NCBI GenBank assembly: GCA_009193035.1
Contig: SWDT01000102.1
Coordinates: forward strand, 62,001 to 126,000
Length of the DNA: 64,000 bases
Reading direction: 5' to 3'
From: Halicephalobus mephisto
Lineage: Eukaryota > Nematoda > Chromadorea > Rhabditida > Panagrolaimidae
Shown here: one piece after another, positions 46,922 to 60,100 of the stretch
Layout: each line of letters begins with the position of its first letter
How positions within the stretch are numbered: position 1 is the first letter of the stretch
Program-made: the position numbers and the translations under genes
Notes under the pieces: model-generated
Told to the model about the DNA's origin: nothing
What the model saw: only the letters and a program-made list of their open reading frames with translations
Database searches by the model: none

Positions 46922-47605
46922 GATGAAGCAAAAAATGTGGATTATGACTTTTCAAAAACATCTCAAAGACAAGTTTCATTATTTCATGACAAAAAATTGG
47001 ATTATTTCATCACACAAAATTTTTTTTAAAATTAAAACAAATTTTAAAAATTAAAAAAAAATTTTAAAAATTAAAACAAATTTTAAAAATTAAAAAAATA
47101 TGAATATTTTAAATAATTTTTTAGGATTTATGATTTTTAAAAAAACAAAAATTAATCCAAAAAAACAAAAATCGAACAAAAAATGCATCAAAAATGGAGT
47201 TAATAATAAAAAACGTGATTCACGGACGACATTTAAAATGAGAAAAACGAATAAAAAAATCAAAAAATTTTTGATGGATTCAAAACGTCTTCAATAATAT
47301 CTAATAAAAATTTTTTTTTATTTTTTTATATCGGAGCTAATTTGCATAAAAAGTTATAAAATTGTGGAAAAATAAATATTTTAATATACAATTAAGTAAC
47401 TTTATGTTTCAATTTTCAAACATGTGTATTTTTTTTAATTTTTCAAAAAACTTCAGAATTAGATCCCTCAAGTCAAAATGAGTCATAAAAAAGTAATTTA
47501 CATATTTGTGAATATTAAAAACACTTCACAAAACGTCATAAATTGTTCAAAAATTTCAAAATTATTTAACTTTAAATCTTATTTTTACACAAAAAAATTA
47601 AAACA
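46922..47605. other. GPCR upstream region, no gene seen
   Basis: A/T-rich. A Lys/Asn-rich 65-codon open frame at 47100-47297 looks like a composition by-product. The GPCR promoter must be here, but no site can be named. Confidence 0.5.
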
Positions 47606-48150
47606 GCTTTAATTTATAAAATACATTATTACAGTACACTGATATCAACTTAATGCATTGGAAAATCAAATATAATGTATCTGATACATCAGAACTAGTT
47701 TGATCTATCGATGTATTGAATATAATATAAAGATCTGGAGCTAATATAATGGTACGTTATATACAATACACTGATATCAAATTAATACATCGATACATTG
47801 AATATAATCCATCTGACACATCAGAAACGTTTTAATGTATCGATACATTATATACAATGCACTGACATCAACTTAATACATCGGTACATTGAATATAATG
47901 CATTTGATACATCAGAAACGTTTTAATGTATCAGATACACTGAATACAATGTAGTGACATCAACTAATGCAACTATACGTTGAATACAATATATCCGATA
48001 CATCAGAACTAGGTTGATCTATCAATGCATTATATACAATACATCGATATCAACCTAATACATCGGTACATTGAATATGGTATATTTGATACATCAGAGC
48101 CATTCTAATGCATCCATACATTATATACTATATATCCTTTTTGAGTATAT
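47605..48150 (+). repeat. GTATCTGATAC satellite, locus 2
   Basis: Related to the block at 18895-19460. Units include ATAATGTATCTGATACATCA, TACACTGATATCAACTTAAT and ATACATTGAATATAAT. Compared with locus 1 this block has more of the GATATCAACT variant and fewer TTAGGATCG linkers. Both are in the same orientation, 28 kb apart. Confidence 0.85.
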
Positions 48151-49755
48151 TTGAAACTTTAATAAACAACTTAAATAAGTACTTTTTATTTTTAAAACAA
48201 TTCAGATGTGTTGATAATTCTAGAATTGTGAAAAATGAAACTGAAGAAAAATTCAAGAATTTTTTCAGTTTTTTTTATTAAAAAAGAAATAAATCAAAAC
48301 AAAGGAAATCCATGTTCAAAAATGCCGTTTTTAATTCATAAATTTTTTTTTGAAAAAGTGGATCCAAAATGTTTCTTAAAAGCCAAAAATCCAACTTTTA
48401 AAAAATTATAAATTTTAAATAATATTTGAAAATAAAATTTTTTTGAATTCTTAGAAACAAAAATTTTTATTTTTTTATCTCGATTTAAAAATCATATCAT
48501 TAAAAATAAAAAAATTAATGTTATTCAAAAATTTCGGAATTTTATATTTTTTTAAATTTTTTCTAAAATATTTTTTAAAAAGTAGAAAAATAAAAATAAA
48601 TAAAATAGGAAAATAAAAATTAAAAAATTATTAAAATTAAAAAAATAGAAAAATAGAAAAATAAAAATAAAAAAATAAAAAAATAGGAAAATAGAAAAAT
48701 AAAAAATAAAAATTAAAAATTAAAAAAATTATTAAAATTTTAAAAAAATAGAAAAATAAAAAAATAGAAAAATAGAAAAAATAGAAAAATGATTAAAATT
48801 TTTTTGTTTTGAATCTTCTTTCATCTCTGAGTGTGGTCCTTTTTCGCGAAAAACGTTCATGCTAGAAATATTCGATTAAATTTCCAGAGCTATGAATATC
48901 AAATGTTATAATTAAAAAATATAAACTTTTTGGAAGTTTTGGATTTTCACACAAAAAAATTTATAAAAAAATAAATTTAATAATTATTATTGAAATTGAT
49001 TGAATTTTTTATTTTTATTTTTTTATAATTCTAAAAAATTTAAATTATTTTTAAAATTAAAAATAATTTTTTTAAATTTTTGAATTTTCGCATAAAAAAA
49101 ATTTTATGAAAATAAAAAAGCAAATCTGATAATTGGTTACTGAAGTTGAGTCATTTTGTCATCATTTTTCCGCATAATTTTAGAGTTTTGAATTTTATTT
49201 TTTCAAATTTTTTGAAAATTTATAAAAAAGATAAATTTGAAAATTGTTAAAAAATTAATTTTTTCTTATTTATCGTTATTTTTTCCGTATAATTTTAGAG
49301 TTTTGGATTTTATTTTTTTTAATTTTTTAAAAATATTTAAAAAAAATAAATTTAAAAATTGACTATGAAAGTTGCCTCGATTTGGCGTCACTAGGTCTCT
49401 TTATTTCTGTTTCTATAGTTTTAGAGATTTTCAGAAAGGATTAAAATTTTAATTTTAAAAATGTTTTTTTCGGCATTTTAAATTTCTACAAAAATATTAA
49501 TTCAGAAAATTCATATTGAAATTTTTTTATTTTTAAAGAATTCTAAAAATTCCGAAATTTGGTGTTGGAACAACTTCACAACAATGTATTTTTGCCGTTT
49601 ATAACAGTACAGTATTCTGAGTGGTTCTGAAATGATAACGATTGAAACAGAAAATGTATTAGAAAAAAGTTTAAAACGGTACTTTTTTGTTATCGGGACT
49701 ACCAATAAAAAAGTTGTTTTTTTTCTTTTTCTTATGAATTTTTTTTTCTTTTTTC
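48151..49755. other. desert with A-rich simple repeats
   Basis: 48560-48800 is an A-rich array of AAAAATAGAAAAATAAAAAA type. Repeated units with TTTTCCGCATAATTTTAGAG and TTGGATTTTATTTTTTT occur at 49160-49330. An ATTCGTGT-like motif (TTGGTGTTGGAACAACTT) is at 49559. No gene is supported. Confidence 0.55.
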
Positions 49756-49760
49756 TTAGG

Positions 49761-49997
49761 ATGAATCTCTTCAGTTTGCCGACTACCGAAGAAGCCGTTG
49801 TCAAGTTTCTGCAAGATACAGAAGTGCTTCCTAATGAGCGAATCTGCCCTGATGGCCACAAAACTAAGCTTTTTTTTGATGAGCAAATTTTCTGCTCAAG
49901 AAGTGTGACAGTGTCTGAGTCCTTGTTGGATACTGTCAATGTCCTGATCTCCAGAAATTCAATATTAAATGAAATCTTAGTTGTTTTGTACAAATAA
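49761..49997 (+). pseudogene. IS1595/Merlin-like transposase N-terminal relic
   Basis: An open frame of about 78 codons reads MNLFSLPTTEEAVVKFLQ and then RICPDGHKTKLF with a later FCSR. The layout (acidic helix, then the half of a zinc ribbon, Cys-x-x-Gly-His with a following aromatic-Cys) resembles the start of eukaryotic IS1595/ISXO2-type, Merlin-family transposases. The catalytic DDE domain is absent and the frame stops before it, so this is a fragment. The call is by pattern memory and is tentative. A dispersed repeat follows directly at 50060. Confidence 0.4.
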
Positions 49998-50057
49998 ATA
50001 TTTTTATTCAACCTAATTCATTTTCTTTATTGGTAGTCCGGATAACAGAAAAGTACC

Positions 50058-50440
50058 CTTGAAACGATAGCCTGAACATCAGGGGATATAGAATACTGTA
50101 AAACATGAGTGAGATTTTTGACTTTCTTGTGCGAGAGATATATAACAATTATTAGCTGTGATTTACTGTCTCAATAAAGATTATTATTATATTTTCAATT
50201 TTAATATTATCGAAAAAGTGAATAGTGACTAAGAAGCTTTGGTTTTGTTGGAAATGGACACTATCCAGATTTTCTATTAGAACTGGTTTTTCGGGTAATA
50301 ACTGGAGGAAGAGTCAGTCATTATCTGTTGAGAAAAAAAGTATATTAAAAAGAAAGAACTTAGAACGATAGTCTGAATATCAGGGAATGTGGAATACTGT
50401 AGGACATGAGTGAGATTCTCGGTTGTACTGTATTAAGACA
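50058..50440 (+). repeat. dimeric dispersed repeat, locus 2
   Basis: Copies begin CGATAGCCTGAACATCAGGG at about 50065 and CGATAGTCTGAATATCAGGG at about 50365, each followed by GAATACTGTA and ACATGAGTGAGATT. The first continues with GTCTCAATAAAGATTATT and TAATATTATCGAAAAAGTG and, after an insertion, GGACACTATCCAGATTT. This is the same two-copy arrangement as at 28586-28990. Confidence 0.75.
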
Positions 50441-53400
50441 TAGATTTTATTTTTGTTTTATTTTACTAGTAAAAAAATTATAAAACTTCCGTTTTTTATT
50501 TTAACAATAACGGTCAAAAAGGAACTGAAATCGTTGAAGCATAATTGTAAATTTCGGTTTTGAAACAGTACTACTTCAGACAACTGTTTTGTAAAAAAAT
50601 TCAAAAATATTCGAAACGTGATCTCATTCAGAATTGTGGACCATGGAAAATGTAATATTGAGGATGGATTAGATAATTAATCATACTACATTAATCCAGA
50701 AATACTGCAAAATTTGACATCGGGGGACCACGATTAAATTATTCAAAGTTGGATTCCCGAGAGAAAAATTTTCCGTGTTTCAAGGAAGAGTCATCTGAAG
50801 TTCGACTAAACATGGGTATTAAATGAGACAAATTATCCAGACTCCAACGCAACATTGTTAAGTTTTCTAAAATAAATTTTAAAAAAACAAAATATTTTCC
50901 AAAATAAATTTAAAAAACAAAATATTTTCTAAAATAAATTTAAATAAAATATTTTTTAAAATAAATTTTAAAAAAAACAAAATATTTTCCAAAATAAATT
51001 TAAAAAACAAAATATTTTTTAAAATAAATTTAAAAAAAACAAAATATTTTCCAAAATAAATTTAAATAAAATATTTTCTAAAATTAATTTGAAATTAAAT
51101 GTTTTTTTTAAGTTAAAAAAAATTATTTTATAAAATGAAGTATTTTCTAAAATAAGCTTTAATTTTTTTTTGTTTTTTTAGAAAAAAGTTTATCCGGATG
51201 TGAAATGAACTTTTGAAATTCAAGTTTTTCATCAAAAATAAAAGTACTTTATGTTGACAAAAAACCAAAAAAGATGAAATCAAGAACTTTTCGGAAAAAT
51301 TGGTCAAAATATGACTCAGATTAAAGTTAAAAGTCAGCTATTTTTCAAGCTTGAATTGTTCCAACAAAATTTGCGATCTACTTTTCTACTAGTAGCTATT
51401 AATCATTTTTGAATAAAATAGAAAACATAAAAAAAATTCACGGATGAAGTCTAACTGAAGATAAACATTTTGGATCTAGAATAACTTTGTCACTTTTTGC
51501 AGAAAACTCAATTTAGTGACTTCAGGAACAACGAATATCAAGAAAGAACTCCGTCATGAAGGATTTATAATTTAATAAACCATAAATTTTTCTAAATTTT
51601 TAAAAAGATAAATAAAAAAAAATGAAAAGTTTACTATTTAATAAATTATAAATTTTTAAAAATTAAAAATTAATAAAAATTTTATAATTTAATAAACCAT
51701 AAATTTTTCTAAACTTTTAAAAAAATAAATAAAAAAATGAAAAGTTTATAGTTTTTAAAATTATAAATTTTTCTAAATTAAAAATGAATAAAAATTTTAT
51801 AATTTAATAAATTATAAATTTTAAATAAAAAATGAAAAATTTACTATTTAATAAATTATAAATTTTAAAAATTAAAAATGAATAAAAATTTTATAATCTT
51901 TAAAATTATAAGTTTGATAAAAATAAAAGTTTTATAATTTAATAAATTTAAAAAAAATAAATAAAAAAATTCTATAATTTTTGAAACTATAAATTTTCTT
52001 AGTTCTAAAAAATATTAAAACACATAAATTTTTATAATTTATTATTTTATAAATTTTCTTAAATTATTTAAAAAGAAATATATAAAAATAAAAATTCTGA
52101 CATAAAAAGTTTGTAATTTATTACTTTATAAATTTATAAATTTTTAAAAATTAAAAAAACAAAAAATTTAAAAATACAAAATTTATAAATTATTAAAATA
52201 CAAATTTTTCTAAAATGATAAAAAATAGAGTATTTAGTGCCAAATGTCTAAAAAATTAGTTTTAATTTTCTTATAGATATTTTTTAAAAACTACTTTATT
52301 CCTGATTTTGACTAAATAGCCGAGCTATGGTAGCTATTGACGTAATTGGCCTTAATTATTAAGCAGTTTCAGAGAATCTCAAAAAGCCCACTTTTTAAAA
52401 AAATTTGTTTTTTTAAATTCATTTTTAAAAATTTTTTATTTTTTTTAAAAAGATTGGTTTAAAAATTTTCGATTTTAAAAAAAAAGTTTATTTTTAAAAA
52501 TTTAATTTTTTCTAAAAAGTTGGTTTTTTAAATATTTATTTTTAAAAAAGTTAAAAATTTTTATTTTTTTTTTAAATTTGTTTTTAAAAATTTAATTTTT
52601 TCTAAAAAGTTGGTTTAAAAAGTTTTCGATTTAAAAAAGTTTATTTTTAAAAATTTAATTTTTTCTAAAAAGTTGGTTTTTTAAATATTTATTTTTAAGA
52701 TTTTTGGTATTTTTAAAAAAGTTAAAATTTTTATTGTTTTTTAAAATATTTAAGATTTTTGGTCTTTTTTAAAAAAGTCCATTTTTAAAAATTAAATATA
52801 GTTTAAAAATACCCTGTGATGTGTACCCCGGAAGGAACACGATTATCTTATGTGAACGTGAGAAACAGTGATTGAAACGAAGCCAAATTAGAAAAAATCT
52901 TTCAAAAACGTAGAGCTTTGGATTTCTCTGAATGTCAATCCTGTATTGGAAGGAAATTGGAACATTTGAAAAAAGCAAAAAATTAAAAAACTTTCAAAAT
53001 TAAAGCTCAAAAATTGGATTTTTTTAGTTGTTTTTTACTGACTTTGAAAATTAAATTTAATTATTTTGAACCAAAGTCGTGGGTGTCTGAATAAATTCGA
53101 AAAGTCCAAACAAGACCTGAATTGAAATAAACTTGATTGAATACCAGAAAAAAAAATTTAATATCTGCAAAAACTTAATTTAAAAAAACCTGCATTAATC
53201 AACATCTTTTTTTCTCATTTTTACTGTAATTGAAAAAAATTATGAAAAAAAATTTTAGTTTTTCCAATTTGATTCAAAATTATTAATCATCTTAAAATTG
53301 TAAAATTTCTAAAATATAAAAATTATAAAATTATAAAATTTTTAAGAATTATAAAATATTTAAAATTTCTAAAAATTATAAAATTATAAAATACATAAAA

Positions 53401-54124
53401 ACTATAAAAATTATAAAAATTATAAAATTTCTAAAATTTCTAAAAACTATAAAAATTATAAAATTTCTAAAAATTATAAAATTTTTAAATTTCTAAAAAT
53501 TATAAAAATTTGTATCGAGAAAAATTCGTAATTTTTTATAAAATATTTAATACAATAAAATGAATTTTTTGATTTTTGGATTTGATAAAATCGTGAGACC
53601 AAACTTAAACAAACTCGAAATTTTCTGTTTTGTCCACATGAAGCTAAAGAATCATAAAAATGGGATATTCCACGAGAAGTCCAAACTAGGAATAATTTTC
53701 CGGTGAACCAAAAAACGGACTTCTCTAAGAACGGCCTGGCTTGGCTAGATAATCCGTATCCTTCCTGACATGAACTCAATTAAACAGAATCAGAGTCATA
53801 TGAGAACGAAAAACATCTTCGAAAAACTCGAATAATTAGATTTAAAAATATTTCCAATTTTGTGATTTTTAAACATGTTAATTTTATAAAATTTTCGACA
53901 AAAATTAAAACATTTTAAAACGGATATTTTTAAATATTTAGACTTAAAATTTCTGTGACTTTTTAATAATTCTCAAATTGCAACAAATAAATGAAGTTTG
54001 ATCAAACACCAGATGGAAAGACAGCAGATGGAAGTACTTCGTAGTTGACGAAAGTTGAAGATTAAAACATCATCAAAAACCCACTGTCCATAAAAAAATT
54101 AAAAAATATTCGTTAAAGGACCAG
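50441..54124. other. repeat-rich desert, no gene seen
   Basis: 50865-51090 is a tandem array of AAAATAAATTTAAAAAACAA followed by AATATTTTCC (about 35 bp, seven copies). 51570-52200 repeats TTTATAATTTAATAAATTAT. 52390-52790 repeats AATTTAATTTTTTCTAAAAA with GTTGGTTT. 53285-53510 repeats AAAATTATAAAATTTCTAAA. Islands at 50520-50860, 51180-51560, 52805-52970 and 53570-53830 have open frames under 102 codons with no motif. Nothing is assignable. Confidence 0.55.
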
Positions 54125-57100
54125 TTAATCGTAATCGAGCCAGTTGTTTGTTTTCTTTAAAGAAGTTTTGAGGCTGTTTACCCAGTCCGTATCCATGTCC
54201 GGAATGCGGGCTTGAAAATGGAAGATATTTGTGAGAGAACTTGATTTGTTTTCTTCGTTTAAATGCTTTGGAGAAGATGTGTTATAAATTTTCACGGATG
54301 TTATTTGTCGGACGTCCCCTTGACTCTGGGTCCTTCTGTCGTTCAAGCTCATTTGGGAGTTGCTTCTGGAGATATTCCAATCAAGCGGGATTTGTTCAAT
54401 TTCGCCATTCCTGAGGGGAGTGGGATCCCATGGAGGTTGGTCTTTGAGACATCCGTCGTGGACGTGACTCATTCTCGAAGTCGATCTTCTGTATTCATAC
54501 TGTAATTCTTGATTACTCGACGAAATTGGTTTTTTTTGTTTTTTCGGATAATCGTGACCGGCAGCTTTCCTTGTGGCGATCTTCCTTGCGATAGTCGATG
54601 TAGCGTGTTTTTCTGTTTTTTCCAACCTTGAGGTGTCTATATCGAAGTCAGAAGTAAGATTATCTTCTAAATCGACGTCAATAGGAGGAAGTTTATTCGA
54701 TTTCCACAAGTCTTCTGATTTCGTGCTTGATTGACGTGGAAGAATCTGTTTCGGCAATCTTTCGGAAGAAGGAGCAGACTGACTCGCAGTTGTTATCCTC
54801 GGTAATCTGGAGACCCCGACTCTTTTGAGGTCCTCGATACTGGAAGCAGGAACCATATAAGGACCCGGGAGATCTAAATCGAGATCAGCAACTATGTATT
54901 GAGGTTCATCACATTGACAGAAGACAGAACTGGCTTTTTTTGGATCAACCAATTGCGGCAATTTCGAATTTTTGCTATCAATTCTCTTGAGTACCATTTT
55001 GGAAGATTCTTGGGCAGTCGACGGTAATGATATGGGAAGGTTATTTACTGACGATGTATCTTGTTGCATCTGGATTTGTTCACTCCGTTCAGAGATATTT
55101 GGAAGTTTTCTCGATGGAGGAATTGACGAAACCCGTTTTGGCTTTAGAGAAGCAGCACTCGGTTGCCAATACACCGGAGACGGTTTACTACTGGGTTTAG
55201 CGTTAGTGGGTGCAGTTATCGGTTTCAAACGTCCAGAAGGGATTCTTGGAAGCGGGGGTTTTCTTGCTGTTTTTGGAGATGTTTTAGGTTCTGCTCTGGT
55301 TGGAGAAAACTGAGGTTGTTGGAAATCTAACTCTGATTTTTCGGACCTTGGAGTTTGGAACTTGTATTTGTTTACAGGTGGTTTTTCTTTTAACGTAGAA
55401 GCAATAGTTTTTCTAGCACTTTTGGGAGATTCTAAAGTGAACTTGATCGATTTCTCACTCGTCAGGGATCTCGCAGTTTTTGGAGATGTCGATTTTTTCT
55501 TTTTTCTCGCTGTTGATGGACTCGTACTTGATGTTCTTTTTCCATCAAGTCGTGGAAGAGAAGGAACAGGAATTGGAGGTAATTGAGCAAGAGCCTCTGC
55601 GACGGCATCCAGATTTGCTGCACCTTCTTCAGTACCAGGTTCAATAGTAGGGCTAGGCAACGTTGTTCTGCTTCGATTTGAAGCCCCACTCCCTGGTCTT
55701 TGTTTCATCCCTCTTGCAGAAGTCCCAACTGTCTCCTGACCGACCACAGGAAGATCTTCTCTAGATCCCGACGGGGAAATTTTCGTTGTAGTTTGTAGAC
55801 GTTCGGAAACTTGCAATTCACCAGATTTAGGATCGTATTGAGGACCGATGACGTTTCTCAAGGCATCTGTAACTGCGGTTTCTGCAGCTTTCTGAATTTC
55901 CGGAGTAGAAGGAATAGATCCAACATGGAATGGAATTTGTTTCTGAACAGCGTTAACGGCATCTGCTTCTGTCGATTCCGCAATTGCTTCGACGGTTTCT
56001 TCCGGAATCGAAGTTCGCGAAACTCCGAGCATGTCACTTAATTTGTTAGATTGATCCGATTTCGCACTAGTGATGCTTTTTTTAGAATCCGCTCTGCCCA
56101 AGGGTTTCCTCGTTCCGTGGGGAAGCGATACTGTAGGCAGTGGAGGAAGTCCAGCATGGAGATCAGCTTCCACATCTGAGAGACTTAAGGCAGTTGCACG
56201 TTTTTTGAATTCTTCTTCTTGTTTTCTCTTTAGTAATATCTCCAAAGAATGTGTACTACTTTTCCTTCCTAGAACAACTGAATTATTTCGAAAGTATGAA
56301 AATTTAAACTACTTTTTCCAGAACTGAATCTGGTATACTGTTGACCGAGGATCTTGTATGTTTCCCAAATTGTTGGAGTCGCACTTCTTGAATCCGCAGA
56401 CGGACGACGAGCCGGTTCTGCATCAGACTGAGCAAGTGAAGTTGTTACATTTTTGTTCATGACAGTAGTTGAGTCTGACGATGCTCCAATAGAAGCAGCA
56501 TCGCCTTTCAAACTTCCGGCATCTTCGTCGTCGTCATTCTCGATGATACAGTACTCGTCTTTAGGTAATAATTGGTTCAGTGGAGTCGATTTTGGAAACG
56601 TTGTTGTTATTGTTGGAATACTCGCTCTTCCGGTTGGTATGTTCGTTCTGTCCCATTGGCCCGGTCCGGAATATTCTGGATTTTCTGACGTAATAATACC
56701 TGCTTCTAAATTGGATGTTTGAACCGTTGATGAAATCTCTACTCGTTTTTTCTGTAAAAATGATTGTTTTTTTTATTTTTGAAAATGATGCGAACCTTTT
56801 TTTGGAACCGATCAAAGACCTTGACATTTCGTTTTTTGCAGTACTTGTAAAGAAAATAAGCAATAATTGGAAGTAAAATTGCAAGTAAAAGTAGTAAAAG
56901 CACCCAGAAAAGAACACAAACTCCGAGGAACTTTGCACATCTAAATGAAATTATTATTTAATTTTAATGGTAATTATGGATTACTGATTAGCAATGACGA
57001 TTCCGTCACAATTCCGTCCGGAACCATCTCCAGAATCCGTCGTTCCTGGAAGACACTTGCACCAGTATCTGAGACCGTCGGGATGGCAATCGGCCTTCTC

Positions 57101-60100
57101 GTTGCAATCGTTGAGTTCGAAATCATAACAACCAGAATCTTGAAGTTCTAAATAAAAAGTTAAATTTTTACAAAAGTTAAATTTCTATGAAAAATTAAAT
57201 TTCTATGAAAAATTAAATATTTAAAAAAGTTAAATTTTTATAAAAATTAAATATTTAAAAAAGTTAAATTTTTATAAAAGTTAAATTTCTATGAAAAATT
57301 AAATTTTTATAAAAGTTAAATTTCTATGAAAAATTAAATTTTTATAAAAGTTAAATTTTTATGAAAAATTAGACTTTGTTGACAGAGTCGAAAGTAAAAA
57401 AGAAATAATAGAAATGAAGGGAAAGAAGGCCAAATGAAACATATTTCGCGCCTACGTAAAAGAGGAAAAATTGGGAAAGAGAGGTCCCGCAACGAAAAAA
57501 AAGAAAACGCGAGCGGGAAAATTTTAAATTTTTTGTTGTTATTAATTGGAAAAAGTTATTTTTGTAACTTTTTGTGATATTGCGAAAGTCACTATCTGAT
57601 CTCGGCCAGTGTGGCAGAAAGTATAAACTTTGTAGATCTCTTAACAATTTAAAAAAAAATTAATTTCTATAAAAAATAAAATTTTTACTGCAAGACTTTT
57701 GTTTTTAAAAAAATCAAATTTCTACTGTATGACTTTTATCTTTAAAAAAGTCAAAATGAACTTCTACCGTATGACTTTTAGGACTGAAACTAATTCGCTT
57801 TCAGGAAAAAACAAATATTGCCAAAGGGCGTGTAGCCTCCAAAAACTCTGAACAGATTTCTTACTTCCTGTCTTATTGAAGTTATTTTTATAAAAATTAT
57901 AACAATTTTTACGGAATTTTCTCCTCTATTTTCCAAAATTTGAAAAACACTAAAATTTTTGATTTTAAATAATTTTGAAGTTTTTTGCTGAATTCTAACG
58001 AGATTTCAACATTAATAAACAAAATTATTCTTACCACTGAGTTTGACGTCGATTTCAGGAAGATCACTGCTCATGGCATATTGGCCGATCAAGTCAGTAA
58101 ATTCACATTTGCTACAAACAGTGTTGAAAATGATGACGTCATCTGCTTTTCTGACACAAACAGGATAATTGAGAGTTGTCGAAAGCTGTAATAAACTAAA
58201 AAGTACTTATAATTGTGACGTAAAAAACCTTCCAAGTGATAATCCGGGATTCTTCAGGCAAATCAGTCAATGTTTCTCCGCATATTTGTCTTAATCGAGC
58301 TTGAAACGTGGAAATTTCCGATCTCACACAAGTTCCGGTGATGTTCCTCATGTAGCCGGAGGGACAGTCGCAAAATGGATAAGGCACAAGTTCGGTCGCG
58401 GCTTTTCTGATTCTTTCTGAACAGTTCAAGTTTCCTGGAGCTGAAGTTGTTAATTTTTCATCTAATCCAAGCCGGAATTTATAAGGATCAGAAACAACAG
58501 GTTCAACAACGGATTCGATTTTATTTTTCGACGATGAAGTAGTCGGAAAAGTAGAAGTAACTTCAGGAAGATGAGTAGTTGAAAAAACACGAGTAGTAGT
58601 AGTTTTTGAAAATTTGGGACTAAAAGGACGAGAAACAGAAGTTGTGGTTTTCAATAATCCAGTAGGAATTCCGGCTGGAAATGGAATAAAAGGAATAAAG
58701 GGCAATTGATCAGAAGTTTTTTTTCCTCCTGATGAATATTCTGATTCTTTGATATTTTGATCAGAAATTTTTTTTCCTCCTGATGAATATTCTGATTCTT
58801 TAATATTTTGATCAGAAGTTTTTTTTCCTCCTGATGAATATTCTGATTCTTTAATATTTTGACCAGATTGTCCCCCGATGGCTGTTCCATCATGAGTTTC
58901 TGTGTTTGAAGACGGAATTCGTTCTCCAGAAAAAGGTGACCAAGTTTCAACTCCAGGACCTTTTCCTCCTGTTTCTGTGGAAATTTTATCAGATGTCGTG
59001 GAAGAGAAATGAATCGAAGAATCGGAAGGAACGACTCCAGTAGGGATCGTCGGTTGTTGAGTACGTCCTTGATGGACTTTGCTTTCTTCATCGCCTTCCA
59101 TTTTTCCGGAATTTTCGTCCGTGATGTCGATCCAAGGACTGAAACGAAATTTTCAGAAAAATTTTAACAATTTTTTACCTTTTGTCAACAGGAACAGGTT
59201 GTTTTGTCGGTTTTTCTTTGTTTTTTTCTTTGTTCTGATCCGTTTTGTCGAATGGATAAGGAGGATGAGTGAATTCGTTCACAGGGATGATAGGTGTCAT
59301 TGGAAACCCATAGGAACCCCCTCCTTCTGCAACTCCGTTATTTCCAAAATCCGGCTCAAGAGGTCCTTGATCTGGATGACCACCAGATGGCGGAGGATAT
59401 ACGATATCCCCGTAGTTTCCTCCATATCCAATTGGTCCATTTTTTTCACTAGGTTTTGGAGTTGATGAAATCCGAACAAATGGATTTATTGGAACAAGTT
59501 CTTCATTTATCGAAGGTGGATTTATTGACGGTCCGTTTTTGTCCCACGGATTCCAAGGAAACTTCGTATTACGGTGGTCGTTGGTTTCTGGAGTTTGTTG
59601 GGGTTTTGTTCCAGAATCGGGTCTGTTGTCGAAATCAGGATAAGACTGATCCGGCAAAGTCCCCGGAAATCCACCCTGAAACCTGTCATCTGGAACCTGA
59701 TTCGAAGATTCAATAAATCCATCAGGAAGTTTTTCTTTCAATGGATAAAGACAAGAAGTAAGTAATCTGACGTAATCAGGATCTAAATATTGTAATTATT
59801 TTTGTTTTTTAAATATTCTTACCTTCATCACTTCCATCAAAACAGTCCTTGTTTCCGTCATCTAGCCATTTTCGAAGTACACATTCACCGTAACCCTTGC
59901 ACGGAACGGCGTCTTCGAATCGGCACAATTTTGGTTCTGGAATTTTTTCATAATTTAATTTAAATTTCGAATTTTCAAAAATTCAATTCTTTTTTTTTTA
60001 AATAAAACTTACTAATTAAATTACAGTAAATAGGCAATTTTGTAGTATTTTCGCAAGTCGGATTCGCCAAACATTCTCCGAGAAACTGTAATTCTACACA

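Noticed and set aside
54263..56327. Several plus-strand frames of 74-113 codons
   Set aside because: All are antisense shadows of the large last exon of the LDLa receptor.
59079..59765. Plus-strand frames of 63-128 codons
   Set aside because: They are antisense to exons 5 and 6 of the LDLa receptor, whose phases and composition are convincing.
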